DNA of 64,000 nucleotides from UBA1020 sp964520495. Lineage in GTDB: Bacteria > Patescibacteriota > Saccharimonadia > Saccharimonadales > Saccharimonadaceae. This document shows, piece by piece, positions 1-9,011 of this stretch; the first letter of the stretch is position 1, and each line of letters starts with the position of its first letter. The notes beneath the pieces are model-generated. The model saw only the letters and a list, made by a program, of their open reading frames with translations, searched no databases and was not told the DNA's origin. The stretch spans positions 124,001-188,000 of the forward strand of contig CAZFMZ010000001.1 in NCBI GenBank assembly GCA_964520495.1, read 5' to 3'. The position numbers and the translations under genes were made by a program.

Positions 1-885
1 CGTGCCTTCCAGCTCGTCGTTCAACGTGTCGAGGTAGCCGCGAATGACTGTAATAGGACCGCGCAGCTCATGGGCGGCGAAGGCGATAAAGTCGAGGTCG
101 TCATCTTCCGGCTGGTATTCGTCGGTTCGGTCAAGTAGCGTGATGATGGTCTCGACGCCGCTCCCCTTTTCATACGACACGAATACGTCGTACAGTCGAC
201 GGTCAGCTTCACCTGTCAGCTTGTTGGCCACCCGTTTCCATACCTTTTCGGCATGGATATCGTGTTCGCCGCGATCGGTCAGCCACTGGTCGATCGATTC
301 GTCGACGTCAAAGATCAGCTCCATAGTCTTCTTGCCCTCACCATCGATGTGGATCGGGGCGCTTTTGTTGGCGTAGACCACCTCGCGCTTTTCGTTCAAC
401 ATGATGATGCCGGTGGCGGTATGGTTCAACTGAGCGGCGATGTCGGGGATGCCATCCGTACTGGTCTTTTCATCGGCCTCGGCCTCACTGGCCCGTTTCT
501 CTGATTGGTCGCTGGCAAGTTCAAGTACCTGCTGCAATAGTGGTCGCAAGTGCATTCGCTTGTAGTAGTTCGCATTAAGGTTCGGGGGTGGCACGGAACT
601 CCGTTCGCCAGCCGAATGAACTAGCGCGGCGGACAGGTCGCGTAGCGGTCGCAGAAGGGCGTTGGTGACCGCAGCGGCCGTGACTAACACGATGAAGGCA
701 ACGACCATCATCATGGCCCAGGCTTCAATGGACGGCTGCGGATAGAAGACAAGCACGATAAGGATGACGAGCAGGATGATGACGATTTGTGACACCATGG
801 CGATGAATATCGCCCGTTGGTGATAGTTCGGCCAGAACCGGTTCAGCGGTTCGATGTCTGGCTTCTTGCCGTCCTTTACTTCCAT
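1..885 (-). CDS. Membrane sensor histidine kinase, C terminus cut by window edge
   Basis: The reading frame is open from an ATG at 883-885 to the window edge, giving 295 residues with no stop. It has two membrane segments (about 25-48 and 54-77), a linker, a PAS-like region (about 145-260) and the phospho-acceptor H-box FAAHELRGPITVIRGYL with His272. The catalytic ATPase domain lies outside the window. In such kinases the histidine is autophosphorylated and the phosphate passes to a response regulator; none is visible beside it here. The start overlaps the last 10 nt of the upstream DUF3048 gene, so the two are probably translationally coupled. The ligand is unknown. Confidence 0.9.
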   Translation of the reverse strand, partial: MEVKDGKKPDIEPLNRFWPNYHQRAIFIAMVSQIVIILLVILIVLVFYPQPSIEAWAMMMVVAFIVLVTAAAVTNALLRPLRDLSAALVHSAGERSSVPPPNLNANYYKRMHLRPLLQQVLELASDQSEKRASEAEADEKTSTDGIPDIAAQLNHTATGIIMLNEKREVVYANKSAPIHIDGEGKKTMELIFDVDESIDQWLTDRGEHDIHAEKVWKRVANKLTGEADRRLYDVFVSYEKGSGVETIITLLDRTDEYQPEDDDLDFIAFAAHELRGPITVIRGYLDTLNDELEGT

Positions 886-1970
886 GATACCGAGCCTCCG
901 TTTATCGGGACAGCTGATATCCAGGTTTTACCACGCTCAAGCGCGAACGGTTTGTCGTCGAGCGTCGTGAAGCTGATCTGTGAAGCGCGACTCGGCTTGC
1001 TCCACTTCACCTTGACGACATGGCCGTTCTGGAAGACGTACGCACTCCCCTTGCCTGTCGTCGTAATAGATTCGCGGTAGCCATCTTCGAAGACCGACTT
1101 CATATTCACTAGTAGAGTGATGACGACTTTCGCCTTGATGCGGCCTTGTTCGCGGTCGTTATGTGGCGCACCTCCTTGGTCTCGCAGGTACTCTTTCTTC
1201 TGACCGTCATAGCTATAGACCGAATTGTAGGCAGCGCTACTGATATTGACGTTCACCTTGGTGGCATTCTGACTCTCGGGTTTGCTGCGGGTGGTACGCT
1301 CGAATACCTTCGGATTGGAGGTCTTGAAGCCCTTTGACGCATTCAAGGCGTCAAGCCGTGCGAAGCTGGTATAGACGTTATGAGGTGCGTAACGGTCGCT
1401 TGCCCGCCAATACGATCCCGGGTTGAAGAACTGGTCGATGTCACGGTAGCTACCGTTACGGACGATCTGAAGGGCCTTGTGGCTGCCACCGACGTGGGCG
1501 ACGCTGGCATTATAGGGCGTAAGCCAGTCGACATTGTATTCTCGCAGGCTGCGTACCGGCCCGACCAACGTAGGCTTTTCCTGTTGGTACAGTGCCAGGA
1601 AACGGGTGATTCCACCTTCGGCCACCGCCTCATACACGATTTCGGCGGCCTTCAGGCCTGATTGCGGGCGGGCATCGGGACTATTCTCGATCATGATCGC
1701 AGTGACCGGCCGGGTGGTGGCCGTCTTGCTACTGACCTGCACGCCGGTGAGCGGCGCGTAGAATTTTTCGATGGGCTTCGGTTTCGGTGCCGGTTTCTCT
1801 GCTACCGGTATCGGCTCCGGTTTTTGCCATAGCAGCGCGAATGCGGTGATACTGGCAGCGATGATAAGACCGCTGCCGATGATGGCGTAGGTGGCCGTCG
1901 GGTGACGGTGCAGCCATGTCTTGAGGCGGCTGAACTTCGAGGGACGGCGGAAGGGATCGGTCGGTTGCAT
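876..1970 (-). CDS. DUF3048 domain protein (YerB-like), membrane-anchored
   Basis: 364 residues. An N-terminal basic segment and one transmembrane helix (about 27-48) are followed by a Pro/Lys linker and the DUF3048 region. That region begins near PLTGVQV and includes AIMIENSPDARPQSGL, VGPVRSLREYNV and YAPHNVYTS, typical of YerB-type extracytoplasmic proteins. The function of the family is not established. A TATACT box (1978-1983) ends 7 nt before the ATG, so the mRNA is probably leaderless. The 3' end overlaps the histidine kinase start by 10 nt, suggesting a joint envelope-sensing unit (inference). Confidence 0.85.
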   Translation of the reverse strand: MQPTDPFRRPSKFSRLKTWLHRHPTATYAIIGSGLIIAASITAFALLWQKPEPIPVAEKPAPKPKPIEKFYAPLTGVQVSSKTATTRPVTAIMIENSPDARPQSGLKAAEIVYEAVAEGGITRFLALYQQEKPTLVGPVRSLREYNVDWLTPYNASVAHVGGSHKALQIVRNGSYRDIDQFFNPGSYWRASDRYAPHNVYTSFARLDALNASKGFKTSNPKVFERTTRSKPESQNATKVNVNISSAAYNSVYSYDGQKKEYLRDQGGAPHNDREQGRIKAKVVITLLVNMKSVFEDGYRESITTTGKGSAYVFQNGHVVKVKWSKPSRASQISFTTLDDKPFALERGKTWISAVPINGGSVSWK

Positions 1971-2016
1971 TACGGTTAGTATAGCAAACCGCTCATGCTT
2001 CCACCATATGTGTCTA

Positions 2017-3441
2017 CTACTGTTGAATCGCGGTTTCGAGCCGTCGGATGACCGTCTCTTTGCCCAGGAGCGCCAATGTATCGTTTAGCTGGGGGCTGAA
2101 CGGCGCCCAGGTGGTCGCGATACGGATCAGGCTGAACAAGGTGCCCGGCTTCTGGCCGGTCGTTTCAAGCAGGTCGTTCAGACATTGCTGGAGAGCGTCC
2201 GGTACCCATTCAGAAGAGACCAGCGCCGTGCGCGTCTCGCTAAGGAGGTGACGGATTTCATCGTCTGTCAGTTTCTTCAGCTGCTTGTTGTCAGAGATAA
2301 GCGAACGGTCGATGACCGGTTCCTCGAAGAAATAATTTGTGAGGATCGGCAGGTCCTTGAGTGTCTTCAGGCGGTCTTGGGCCAGGCCTAGCACCTCCCG
2401 GCGGTACTTCTCGTCGGCGTGTATGGCGCTTTCCGGCCAAAATGGGTCGGCTCGTGCCACGAGCTCATCAAGCTCGAGACTACGGATGAACTGACCATTC
2501 ATCCATAGCAAGCGTTTCTCATCGAAACGGGCGCCACTGCGCTGGACGCGTGACAGGTCGAACTTCTCGATTAGTTCGTCGCGGGTGAAGACTTCCTGCT
2601 CGGTCCCATCGTTCCAGCCGAGGGTGGCGATGAAACTGATGAGTGTTTCTGGCAAGTACCCGTCGCGGATATAGTCGAGTACGTCTTTGGCGCCATCGCG
2701 CTTACCGAGTTTCTTATTGCCTTGTTCGTTCATGATGTGTGGCATGGTTGCCATGACCGGGCGTTCCAGGCCCAATGCCTCGTATAGATTCAGATAGTTC
2801 GGTACGCTGGAGATGAATTCTTGGCCACGGATGACATGGCTAATCTTCATTTCGGCATCGTCAACGATATGACAGAAGTTGTAGGTCGGGTAACCGTCGG
2901 ACTTTATCAGGATGAAATCATCGATTACCTCTGGACCGGTCGACAGTTCACCCATGACTTGGTCGTGCCACGTATATGCCTTCGGCTCGGATTTGAAGCG
3001 GAGGGGCTGGCTGCCGTCCCAGGCCGGTGGGTTCTCTGGACGATGGTGTCGATACAGGAACGCTTTCTTCTCTTGCTGGGCTTGCTCGCGGAACGCCTGG
3101 ACTTCCTGCGGCGTGTACGGGTCAGCGTAGGCTCTGCCCGCATCAATCAGTTTCTGGGCCCAGGTTCGATACAGCTCGAGCCGCTCTGACTGGCGGTATG
3201 GAGCGTACGGGCCTCCGATGTCAGGACCTTCATCGTACTCAAGTCCCAGCGCTCTCAGGCTGGCCGCAAGATGCTCGGCAGAGCCAGCCACTTCGCGGTT
3301 CTTGTCGGTATCTTCAAGCCGCAGTACGAACTGCCCGCCTGCCTGGCGGGCCACCAGCCATGCGAACAAGGCGGTCCGGATGCCACCGACATGAAGGAAA
3401 CCGGTTGGGCTAGGAGCAAAACGGGTGCGAACGGTATTCAT
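2017..3441 (-). CDS. gltX: Glutamyl-tRNA synthetase
   Basis: 474 residues, the usual length for a class I GluRS. The HIGH-type signature is HVGG (17-20) after FAPSPTGFL, and the KMSKS-type loop is KLGKR (244-248). The segment LISFIATLGWNDG and the helical anticodon-binding C-terminal region match the family. It charges tRNA-Glu, and possibly also tRNA-Gln if the organism uses an amidotransferase; GatCAB is not in the window. A TATAAT box (3450-3455) ends 8 nt before the ATG, predicting a leaderless transcript. Confidence 0.97.
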   Translation of the reverse strand: MNTVRTRFAPSPTGFLHVGGIRTALFAWLVARQAGGQFVLRLEDTDKNREVAGSAEHLAASLRALGLEYDEGPDIGGPYAPYRQSERLELYRTWAQKLIDAGRAYADPYTPQEVQAFREQAQQEKKAFLYRHHRPENPPAWDGSQPLRFKSEPKAYTWHDQVMGELSTGPEVIDDFILIKSDGYPTYNFCHIVDDAEMKISHVIRGQEFISSVPNYLNLYEALGLERPVMATMPHIMNEQGNKKLGKRDGAKDVLDYIRDGYLPETLISFIATLGWNDGTEQEVFTRDELIEKFDLSRVQRSGARFDEKRLLWMNGQFIRSLELDELVARADPFWPESAIHADEKYRREVLGLAQDRLKTLKDLPILTNYFFEEPVIDRSLISDNKQLKKLTDDEIRHLLSETRTALVSSEWVPDALQQCLNDLLETTGQKPGTLFSLIRIATTWAPFSPQLNDTLALLGKETVIRRLETAIQQ

Positions 3442-3469
3442 TACGACTGATTATAACAGAGGCTGAAGC

Positions 3470-4414
3470 CTAAAGACTGGTTGCGATGCGCCTGACTTGA
3501 TCATTCGACAGTGCGGCGTTGCCTTCGACGGTGTAAAGGATGCCACCGTTTACCCAGGCGGCGTTACTACCATAGGTATAGACGGTCAGACCGGCGTCGC
3601 TATATGTGGCGTAGCGGCCATCTGATTTCGGATCGACATAGTTTTCAAGGAGTGCCGAAGAATCCCAGCCGCTCTTGCTCTGGGCGAGTGCGAATTGCTG
3701 CGGGCCGGAATTGGACGCAAACTGCATAACAACTTGCCCCTCTTTATAGGCGACCGGACCGTTCAGGCGGTAACCTACCGGTCGGTAGTCAGGATATGAG
3801 GCGTCGATGCCGGCTTGAGCGGCAGCGATACGTACCGAGAGTCCGGGCATGTTGACGTAGGTAAAGTAGCCTGCCAGCAACAGAACCGCCAGGCTGGCGG
3901 AGGCAACGTTCAGCACGCGGCGGTGTGGTCGTGCCTTACGCTGCGCGGGAGCTGGCGCTGCCTTCTGCATGGCGTCGTGAATGGCGGTACGCTTGATCTC
4001 ATGGGCTGGTCGGGGTGCCGGCTTCGCCGGTCTGGCAAGGGTCTGGTGCGCTTTGACGACGGTACGATGCGGGACGGGGGCGACGTCAGTCGCGACCGGC
4101 TTGACTGCTTGCGGGCGAGGGGCGAACTTCGAAATGTGCGGGCTGCGCGCGACGGTGGTATGTCGTTTCATGTCCATGGCAGCACCGGCGTGGACAGGCT
4201 TCTTGACGGGAGCGGCGGTCTTCTTGACGAACTGTCGACTTAGCGTCGTAGAACGCTGCTGGGTGCGGTGCACGCCTTTGGCGTGAACAGATACGGTCCT
4301 GGCGGGTTTCGCGACAGCTGGTACGGGCTTCGAAGATTCGAGGGGTCCGAGGGGCAAGCCGGTGTGAGCGTCGTAGCGCATACCGTTGATCGAAATCGTG
4401 TTTTGTTGGCTCAT
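3470..4414 (-). CDS. Single-pass membrane protein with basic N-terminal region, function unknown
   Basis: 314 residues. Residues 1-165 are low-complexity, rich in Lys, Pro, Ala and His, probably disordered and cytoplasmic. One hydrophobic helix (VASASLAVLLLAGYFTYV) follows, then a 120-residue extracytoplasmic domain with SGPQQFALAQSKSGWDSSALLENY-like content and an ending resembling DUF4367-type domains (weak similarity only). Start choice: an AGGGA Shine-Dalgarno sits 8 nt upstream of the ATG, so this gene has a leader, unlike its neighbours. It diverges from the PEGA-domain gene. I do not know its role. Confidence 0.75.
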   Translation of the reverse strand: MSQQNTISINGMRYDAHTGLPLGPLESSKPVPAVAKPARTVSVHAKGVHRTQQRSTTLSRQFVKKTAAPVKKPVHAGAAMDMKRHTTVARSPHISKFAPRPQAVKPVATDVAPVPHRTVVKAHQTLARPAKPAPRPAHEIKRTAIHDAMQKAAPAPAQRKARPHRRVLNVASASLAVLLLAGYFTYVNMPGLSVRIAAAQAGIDASYPDYRPVGYRLNGPVAYKEGQVVMQFASNSGPQQFALAQSKSGWDSSALLENYVDPKSDGRYATYSDAGLTVYTYGSNAAWVNGGILYTVEGNAALSNDQVRRIATSL

Positions 4415-4519
4415 TTTCGTTTCCCTGTTAGTTCCCTTGATTAATTACTATCATAATGGGCGCATAAGCGGGATGCAATAGCGTTTTGTGCGAATGCGCC
4501 GTGTATAATGGTAACTACT

Positions 4520-5962
4520 ATGTACCGTGCGCCCTCAAAACGCCGTCAACTTACCCAGCGCATCATCGTCTACTCCCTTATGACCCTCGGAGTCGGCGCA
4601 CTGGTCACCTTACTGGTCTTCCTGATGCTCGGTTACCGCTTCAATCGCGAAACGAGCACTATCCAGCAAGGCGGCTTGGTGCAGTTCAATTCCAAACCGA
4701 CCGACGCTAATATCCGTATTGGCCGGGCTGAACTGCGCGACAGGACGCCGGCAAAGATAACCGTCAATCCTGGCGAATACCCCGTCACCATGCGACGGGA
4801 TGGTTACCACGACTGGAACAAGGACGTGCTGGTAGAGGCCGGTAAAGTATTGTGGCTGAATTACGCCCAGTTGATTCCTAAGGACATCCCGGTCGCGCAG
4901 GCGGCCGAGTTCGAGTCGGTCGCGCAGGTCAAGGCATCTTTGAACGGTCGCCATCTGGCCATCGTCCGTATGGCCGATAATCCGGTGCTGGACATGGTAC
5001 GGATTAACGGCGCCCGGACCGACCGCCAACAGATCGAACTGGAAAAGCCGGTTCCCGGCACAGCCTACCGGGTCGCTGAGTGGAGTTATGATAACGAACG
5101 ACTTCTGGTTGCGGCCACGAAAGACAAGAAGACCCGCTGGTTACTGGCGAAACGCCAAACCAGCACAGCATCCGACATCATCGACCTGACAGCGAGATAC
5201 GGTGAATCGCTACGCGACGTCCGCTTCGATCCACGAGGAAACGAACGCCTAGTAGTACGTACCGATGGTAACGACCTACGACTATTGAATGTCAGCGAAG
5301 ACGCCATGTCATCTATCATCGTCCCGGACGTTGAACATAGCAGCTTCTATGGCACTGATCATATCTTCTATGTCAGCCGGACATCCAAGGAAAGTCGCAG
5401 CTTCGGTTATGTGAGTTTCAGCGACACCGCGAATCCACGGGAGCTGAAGCAAATCAAAGAAACTGGCCCTGTCAAAGTGGCTGCCGCGGCGTACTTCAAC
5501 GACCCGCACGTGGCCATCGCCACCGGTACGATGGTTGAGATTTACCGCTTATCCGGTTTGCCGGCCAGCGGTAGCGAAGAGGCCATCACGATGGAAACGC
5601 TGAGCGGCCGGACATTGCCGACGGCGCCCCGCTTCCTGTCTATCCGGTCCGGCGGGCGTTTCGTCATGATGCAGCATGGCGGTGGGTTCGCTACATACGA
5701 CATCGAGCTTGAAAAGCACACCATGACGAGCCTGAAAGGCGCCGAGACACAGGAACTTCGCTGGCTCGACCGCTACCATCCATACGTGACTGACGGTAAA
5801 CAGCTACTGATGATGGAATTCGACGGCGCCAACCAGCACGCGCTCGCTACGCTGACGACACGCTTCGACGCCGTGCAAACCGATGACGGTAAATATGTCT
5901 ACGCCATGCATAAGACCGACGATGCCTATGAGCTACGTCGTTACCAGCTGAATCTGAACTAG
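4520..5962 (+). CDS. PEGA-domain membrane-anchored protein
   Basis: About 480 residues. A transmembrane helix (roughly 12-36, VYSLMTLGVGALVTLLVFL) is followed by a PEGA-like domain (about 50-105, with GGLVQFNSKPTDANIRIG and the PGEYPVTMRRDGY turn). A long region that resembles a beta-propeller completes it (repeated short strands, no clear catalytic motif). Probably surface or periplasm-facing. Start choice: the upstream ATG at 4508 overlaps the -10 box TATAAT (4504-4509), so the ATG at 4520 is used, 10 nt after the box. It ends 1 nt before the convergent sortase stop with no terminator between them. Confidence 0.85.
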   Translation: MYRAPSKRRQLTQRIIVYSLMTLGVGALVTLLVFLMLGYRFNRETSTIQQGGLVQFNSKPTDANIRIGRAELRDRTPAKITVNPGEYPVTMRRDGYHDWNKDVLVEAGKVLWLNYAQLIPKDIPVAQAAEFESVAQVKASLNGRHLAIVRMADNPVLDMVRINGARTDRQQIELEKPVPGTAYRVAEWSYDNERLLVAATKDKKTRWLLAKRQTSTASDIIDLTARYGESLRDVRFDPRGNERLVVRTDGNDLRLLNVSEDAMSSIIVPDVEHSSFYGTDHIFYVSRTSKESRSFGYVSFSDTANPRELKQIKETGPVKVAAAAYFNDPHVAIATGTMVEIYRLSGLPASGSEEAITMETLSGRTLPTAPRFLSIRSGGRFVMMQHGGGFATYDIELEKHTMTSLKGAETQELRWLDRYHPYVTDGKQLLMMEFDGANQHALATLTTRFDAVQTDDGKYVYAMHKTDDAYELRRYQLNLN

Positions 5963-5963
5963 C

Positions 5964-7148
5964 TTAGCCCCGACCGAACATACGTTCGAAGAATGTCGGT
6001 GAGTTACCGGGCATGACCGTTTCATCGTCATCGGTATCGGCTCCGGGAGCCGGCTTGGCTGAAGACGGACTTGGACTGACCTGCTCGGCCGTCACCAGGA
6101 GACGGTTGAGAGCCGTACCGAGCGGCGTGCAGGTAATAAGCGTTACTTCAGGCTTGTCGGTTTCGTATACCAATGCCCCGACCTCGGTCGGCTTCACTAC
6201 CTGAGTCCGGGTGACGGTGTAGGTGTAGCGGGTGCCTTCGTAATGCAGATAAAAAACGTCACCTTCCTTTAGCCGTTCGAGCAATGCGAAGACGAACTTA
6301 TACTTACCGCCATCCAGGAAATCGTTGCTGGAGTGACCCGATATGACGGTATTTCCGATCTGGCCGGGTTTACTGTTGGCCCCTGGAATTCCGAAATAGG
6401 CCACGCCGTTTTCCATGGCTTTTAGCTGGGACGCCTGGTCGGGCGTGACGTCATAGTTGACTGGCACGTTGACGTTGATCTTCGGGATGATGAGCCGCGG
6501 TTCGGGTCCGACACGGAGCGATGAAGTCGGGTCGACCACGATGTTCTGCGGGTCGATCTCGCCCGGCGTCACGTACGCCTTGACGTTGGCAATGATCGCT
6601 CGGTTGTATTGCAACATGCCAAATATCATCAGGACAATCAACGCTGCCGCCAACGGCACGAAGTGGCGGCTTTTACGTACTTTCTTGCCCGATTCCTGAA
6701 CCTTGCTAACCAGCTGTGAGCGCAAGTCGTACAGGGCTTCATCTTGGCTGATGGTCGTTTCAGGTGCGCCGGAACCGATCGGTTCAGCCGGCCGTGGTTC
6801 ACTGCCCTGAGCGTCGTAGGCTTGCTTCACCTGATGGACGGCGCCCATATAATAACGTTCGTAGTATTTTTGGTAGTAGTTCTGCCACGCCGAGTGGTAC
6901 TGCTGCCATTGGTCGGCCTCGACGCTATGAGCCGGTTGATGGGTACGCTGGTATGAATTGGTGACAGGCTGTGGACTCTTGGTCTGCCCCACTTCTACCT
7001 GCTGCGTCGCTTCATTCTCGTAGATAGAATCTATCTGCTCGCGGGCGATGTTCGCAACCGCATCGTGAGCAGCGCCATGCGAGCGCGCCGGTGGTTGGAC
7101 ACGACCGCGCGGTTCTCCGGGCAGTAACTGTTTTTCGTCAGGGCGCAT
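5964..7148 (-). CDS. Sortase (class D/E-like) with long aromatic N-terminal region
   Basis: 394 residues from the ATG at 7148; the longer ORF upstream runs through tRNA-Leu and is not coding. The sortase catalytic triad is visible: His272 in ISGHSS, Cys340 in TLITC and Arg349 in LNRLLV. One membrane helix lies at about 163-181. Residues 80-110 are unusually rich in Tyr, Trp and Gln and face the cytoplasm if the usual topology holds. The C terminus carries a Pro/Ser-rich tail. Sortases attach LPxTG-type proteins or polymerise pili; no obvious LPxTG substrate was seen in the window. Confidence 0.9.
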   Translation of the reverse strand: MRPDEKQLLPGEPRGRVQPPARSHGAAHDAVANIAREQIDSIYENEATQQVEVGQTKSPQPVTNSYQRTHQPAHSVEADQWQQYHSAWQNYYQKYYERYYMGAVHQVKQAYDAQGSEPRPAEPIGSGAPETTISQDEALYDLRSQLVSKVQESGKKVRKSRHFVPLAAALIVLMIFGMLQYNRAIIANVKAYVTPGEIDPQNIVVDPTSSLRVGPEPRLIIPKINVNVPVNYDVTPDQASQLKAMENGVAYFGIPGANSKPGQIGNTVISGHSSNDFLDGGKYKFVFALLERLKEGDVFYLHYEGTRYTYTVTRTQVVKPTEVGALVYETDKPEVTLITCTPLGTALNRLLVTAEQVSPSPSSAKPAPGADTDDDETVMPGNSPTFFERMFGRG

Positions 7149-7172
7149 ACTTATAGATTCCCACTTGCAACT

Positions 7173-7182
7173 ATTGTACAAT
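7173..7182. promoter_or_regulatory. Palindromic ATTGTACAAT: shared divergent -10 element
   Basis: The perfect palindrome ATTGTACAAT supplies TACAAT on the plus strand (7177-7182), 22 nt before tRNA-Leu, and TACAAT on the minus strand (7173-7178), 24 nt before the sortase ATG. It probably drives both genes. This is inferred from position and similarity to other -10 boxes in the window. Confidence 0.5.
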
Positions 7183-7204
7183 ACGGGGAGTCGTTTTGGT
7201 ACGA

Positions 7205-7292
7205 GCCGCGGTGGTGGAATTGGTAGACACGCCGGACTCAAAATCCTGTGAGCATTATGCTCGTGCCGGTTCAAATCCGGCCCGCGGTACCA
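7205..7292 (+). tRNA. tRNA-Leu(CAA)
   Basis: 88 nt with encoded CCA. The acceptor stem pairs 7205-7211 with 7282-7288 (one G-T pair at the end). The T arm is GCCGG-TTCAAAT-CCGGC (7265-7281), the anticodon CAA is at 7239-7241, and a long variable arm typical of tRNA-Leu is present. It reads UUG codons. Confidence 0.96.
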
Positions 7293-7304
7293 AATTGGAT
7301 GGCT

Positions 7305-7330
7305 CGAGCCTCCCTAGCGGGAGGTTTTCT
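7305..7330 (+). terminator. Intrinsic terminator of tRNA-Leu
   Basis: Stem CCTCCC (7309-7314) and GGGAGG (7319-7324) with a TAGC loop, followed by TTTT. It overlaps the last codons and stop of the convergent gene at 7314, so those codons are constrained by the hairpin. Confidence 0.8.
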
Positions 7331-8183
7331 TATTGGTGACATGATTCAGGACGTCGGTCGTAATCCTGTCGAGTGTTGAGCTGACGTGTTGATCGACGCC
7401 GTCGCCCAGACGCTCCTCGACAAGCAGCCGGGCGGTCACGAAATCCCGGTCGTCGGTCGGCCAGCGTGAAGATTTCGGCATGTTGCCGAGCAGGCGCTGA
7501 TTGATGACGGGAACGCCGCCGGTCGTCGGGCCGTCGTTCATGACTGACTTGACCTGGTACGGAAAGACAGTGGTCTCACCGCGCCGCCGCCGGTTGTCAT
7601 ATACGTGGCCGTCTACCTTGGTATCGGCAAAATTATCGTCGTAGGCCCGTGACGGCAGGACCATCAGCTTACTGGTAGTGTGGCGGCCACCCAATTGCAC
7701 CGGCGTCGCCTCGTTGATGAAGCCAACCAGTTCACCCAAACGGCTTCGTTCACGGTCGGTCTGCCGAGCGCGCGGCAGCTGCCGCAATTCATCATGGAGT
7801 TCAAGGGCTTCATTAAGGGTGTCGGCACTCTCATCGACCGCTTCCTCAAGCCCGATCCTACCCGCCGCCGTCCGTGCTTCGCGGTCGGTCAGACCATCCA
7901 GGTTAAGGACCCCCGACCAGACGATAGGATGCAGGAAGGACCGTAGCAGTTTGGCGCGCAGATACAGCAAGGGATGGTCATCTTCGTTGGCTTCGACTGC
8001 AGCATCGAACCTCCGTGTGACCCCTGCCATCACCCGTTCTGTCGGGGCTTCGCCGCGCATGACCTGACCGATTGCCTCTTCGAGAGCAAGATTGGCAAGA
8101 TAATACGAAACACGACCGCTACGTTCATGCTGTTCGGCCTGCAAAATTTCCTGTCGGTACACCGTACGGACGTGCGAATTCAT
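7314..8183 (-). CDS. Hypothetical cytoplasmic protein
   Basis: 289 residues, mostly helical in appearance, with no signal peptide, membrane segment or catalytic motif that I recognise. Charged stretches such as EDDHPLLYLRAKLLRSFLHP and RRRRGETTVFPYQ are present. A TATAAT box (8190-8195) ends 6 nt before the ATG, predicting a leaderless mRNA. The 3' end overlaps the tRNA-Leu terminator on the opposite strand. Confidence 0.7.
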   Translation of the reverse strand: MNSHVRTVYRQEILQAEQHERSGRVSYYLANLALEEAIGQVMRGEAPTERVMAGVTRRFDAAVEANEDDHPLLYLRAKLLRSFLHPIVWSGVLNLDGLTDREARTAAGRIGLEEAVDESADTLNEALELHDELRQLPRARQTDRERSRLGELVGFINEATPVQLGGRHTTSKLMVLPSRAYDDNFADTKVDGHVYDNRRRRGETTVFPYQVKSVMNDGPTTGGVPVINQRLLGNMPKSSRWPTDDRDFVTARLLVEERLGDGVDQHVSSTLDRITTDVLNHVTNKKTSR

Positions 8184-8219
8184 TGAGATATTATAATATG
8201 TTTTCGACCAAAAAACAAA

Positions 8220-9011
8220 TCAGGGCGCGAGTAGCGAGGCTGCCGTTGCCTTCAAAGGGCTGTCGGCATTCCACAGCCAGTAGGCGGCTGCCTGGGTCGC
8301 GACGCTCCCACGCCAAATCGCCATCGGCTGATCCCACGCCTGAGTAATTACCTGGCCGTCTTGTGCTATGACGATCGTATCCTTGTGCAGCGTCAGTATG
8401 GTGCAGGGGTATGTCAGGGTGAACTTGTGCAAGGCCTCGACCAACTGGAGCAGCTGCATGTTGAAGGTCAGGATTTTCGGGTAATAGACCCCTTGGAATA
8501 ATTTCTGGGTCTGGGCGAAGCTGGCGATAATGAGTGTCCGGGCGCGCTCTGCCAATAAGCGCGGGTTATTCTTTACGAGATCGATTGCGTCGCGACTGAC
8601 TGTCAGGGGTCCGTCGTAGTTGGCGATGAACGTTTCATAGGCGACGGCCGTTTCGCTGTTACGGCCAGCGTCCCCAATCAGCAGTAGCCCATCTGCCCAG
8701 CTAGCTACGGCGTTTAGGTCGGCCGCCGCCTCGGCGCTTAGGCTGCCTGAAGGATTGCTGGGCGCCAGGATGACATCCAGCAACGTAGCGGGGACTGCTT
8801 TTTTCAGCGCATCTGGCAGCAGTACGCGGACCTGTCCGACGCCGATTTCCAGCGCTAATTGGTAACTTTCGGCCGCGGCCGCAAAGCCGAGCTTGTTGCC
8901 ACCGATGATGCCAAGCTTGCCTGCTTGGTCACGTCGTTCCGGTTTCGACCACTCCAGGTCGGGATACAACGGCTTAGAAGCGGTCTGTCTGAGCCAGTAC
9001 GTAGGTTCCAT
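8220..9011 (-). CDS. Ribokinase-fold protein similar to YjeF C-terminal domain (NAD(P)HX dehydratase-like)
   Basis: 263 residues. The segment KLGIIGGNKLGFAAAAESYQ resembles the opening of ADP-dependent NAD(P)H-hydrate dehydratases (GxxxVIGGSxxYTGA), and later ADGLLLIGDAGR fits the ADGLVIGPGLGR region with changes. Enzymes of this family repair hydrated NAD(P)H. The canonical GTPGE/H catalytic segment is not clear, so activity is uncertain; a divergent sugar-kinase-like protein is possible. It is the last gene of the exonuclease III unit, and its start overlaps the preceding HAD gene by 38 nt. Confidence 0.55.
   Translation of the reverse strand: MEPTYWLRQTASKPLYPDLEWSKPERRDQAGKLGIIGGNKLGFAAAAESYQLALEIGVGQVRVLLPDALKKAVPATLLDVILAPSNPSGSLSAEAAADLNAVASWADGLLLIGDAGRNSETAVAYETFIANYDGPLTVSRDAIDLVKNNPRLLAERARTLIIASFAQTQKLFQGVYYPKILTFNMQLLQLVEALHKFTLTYPCTILTLHKDTIVIAQDGQVITQAWDQPMAIWRGSVATQAAAYWLWNADSPLKATAASLLAP

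Noticed and set aside
7149..7274. N-terminal extension of the sortase ORF
   Set aside because: It runs through tRNA-Leu on the opposite strand and precedes the TACAAT box; the ATG at 7148 is the credible start.
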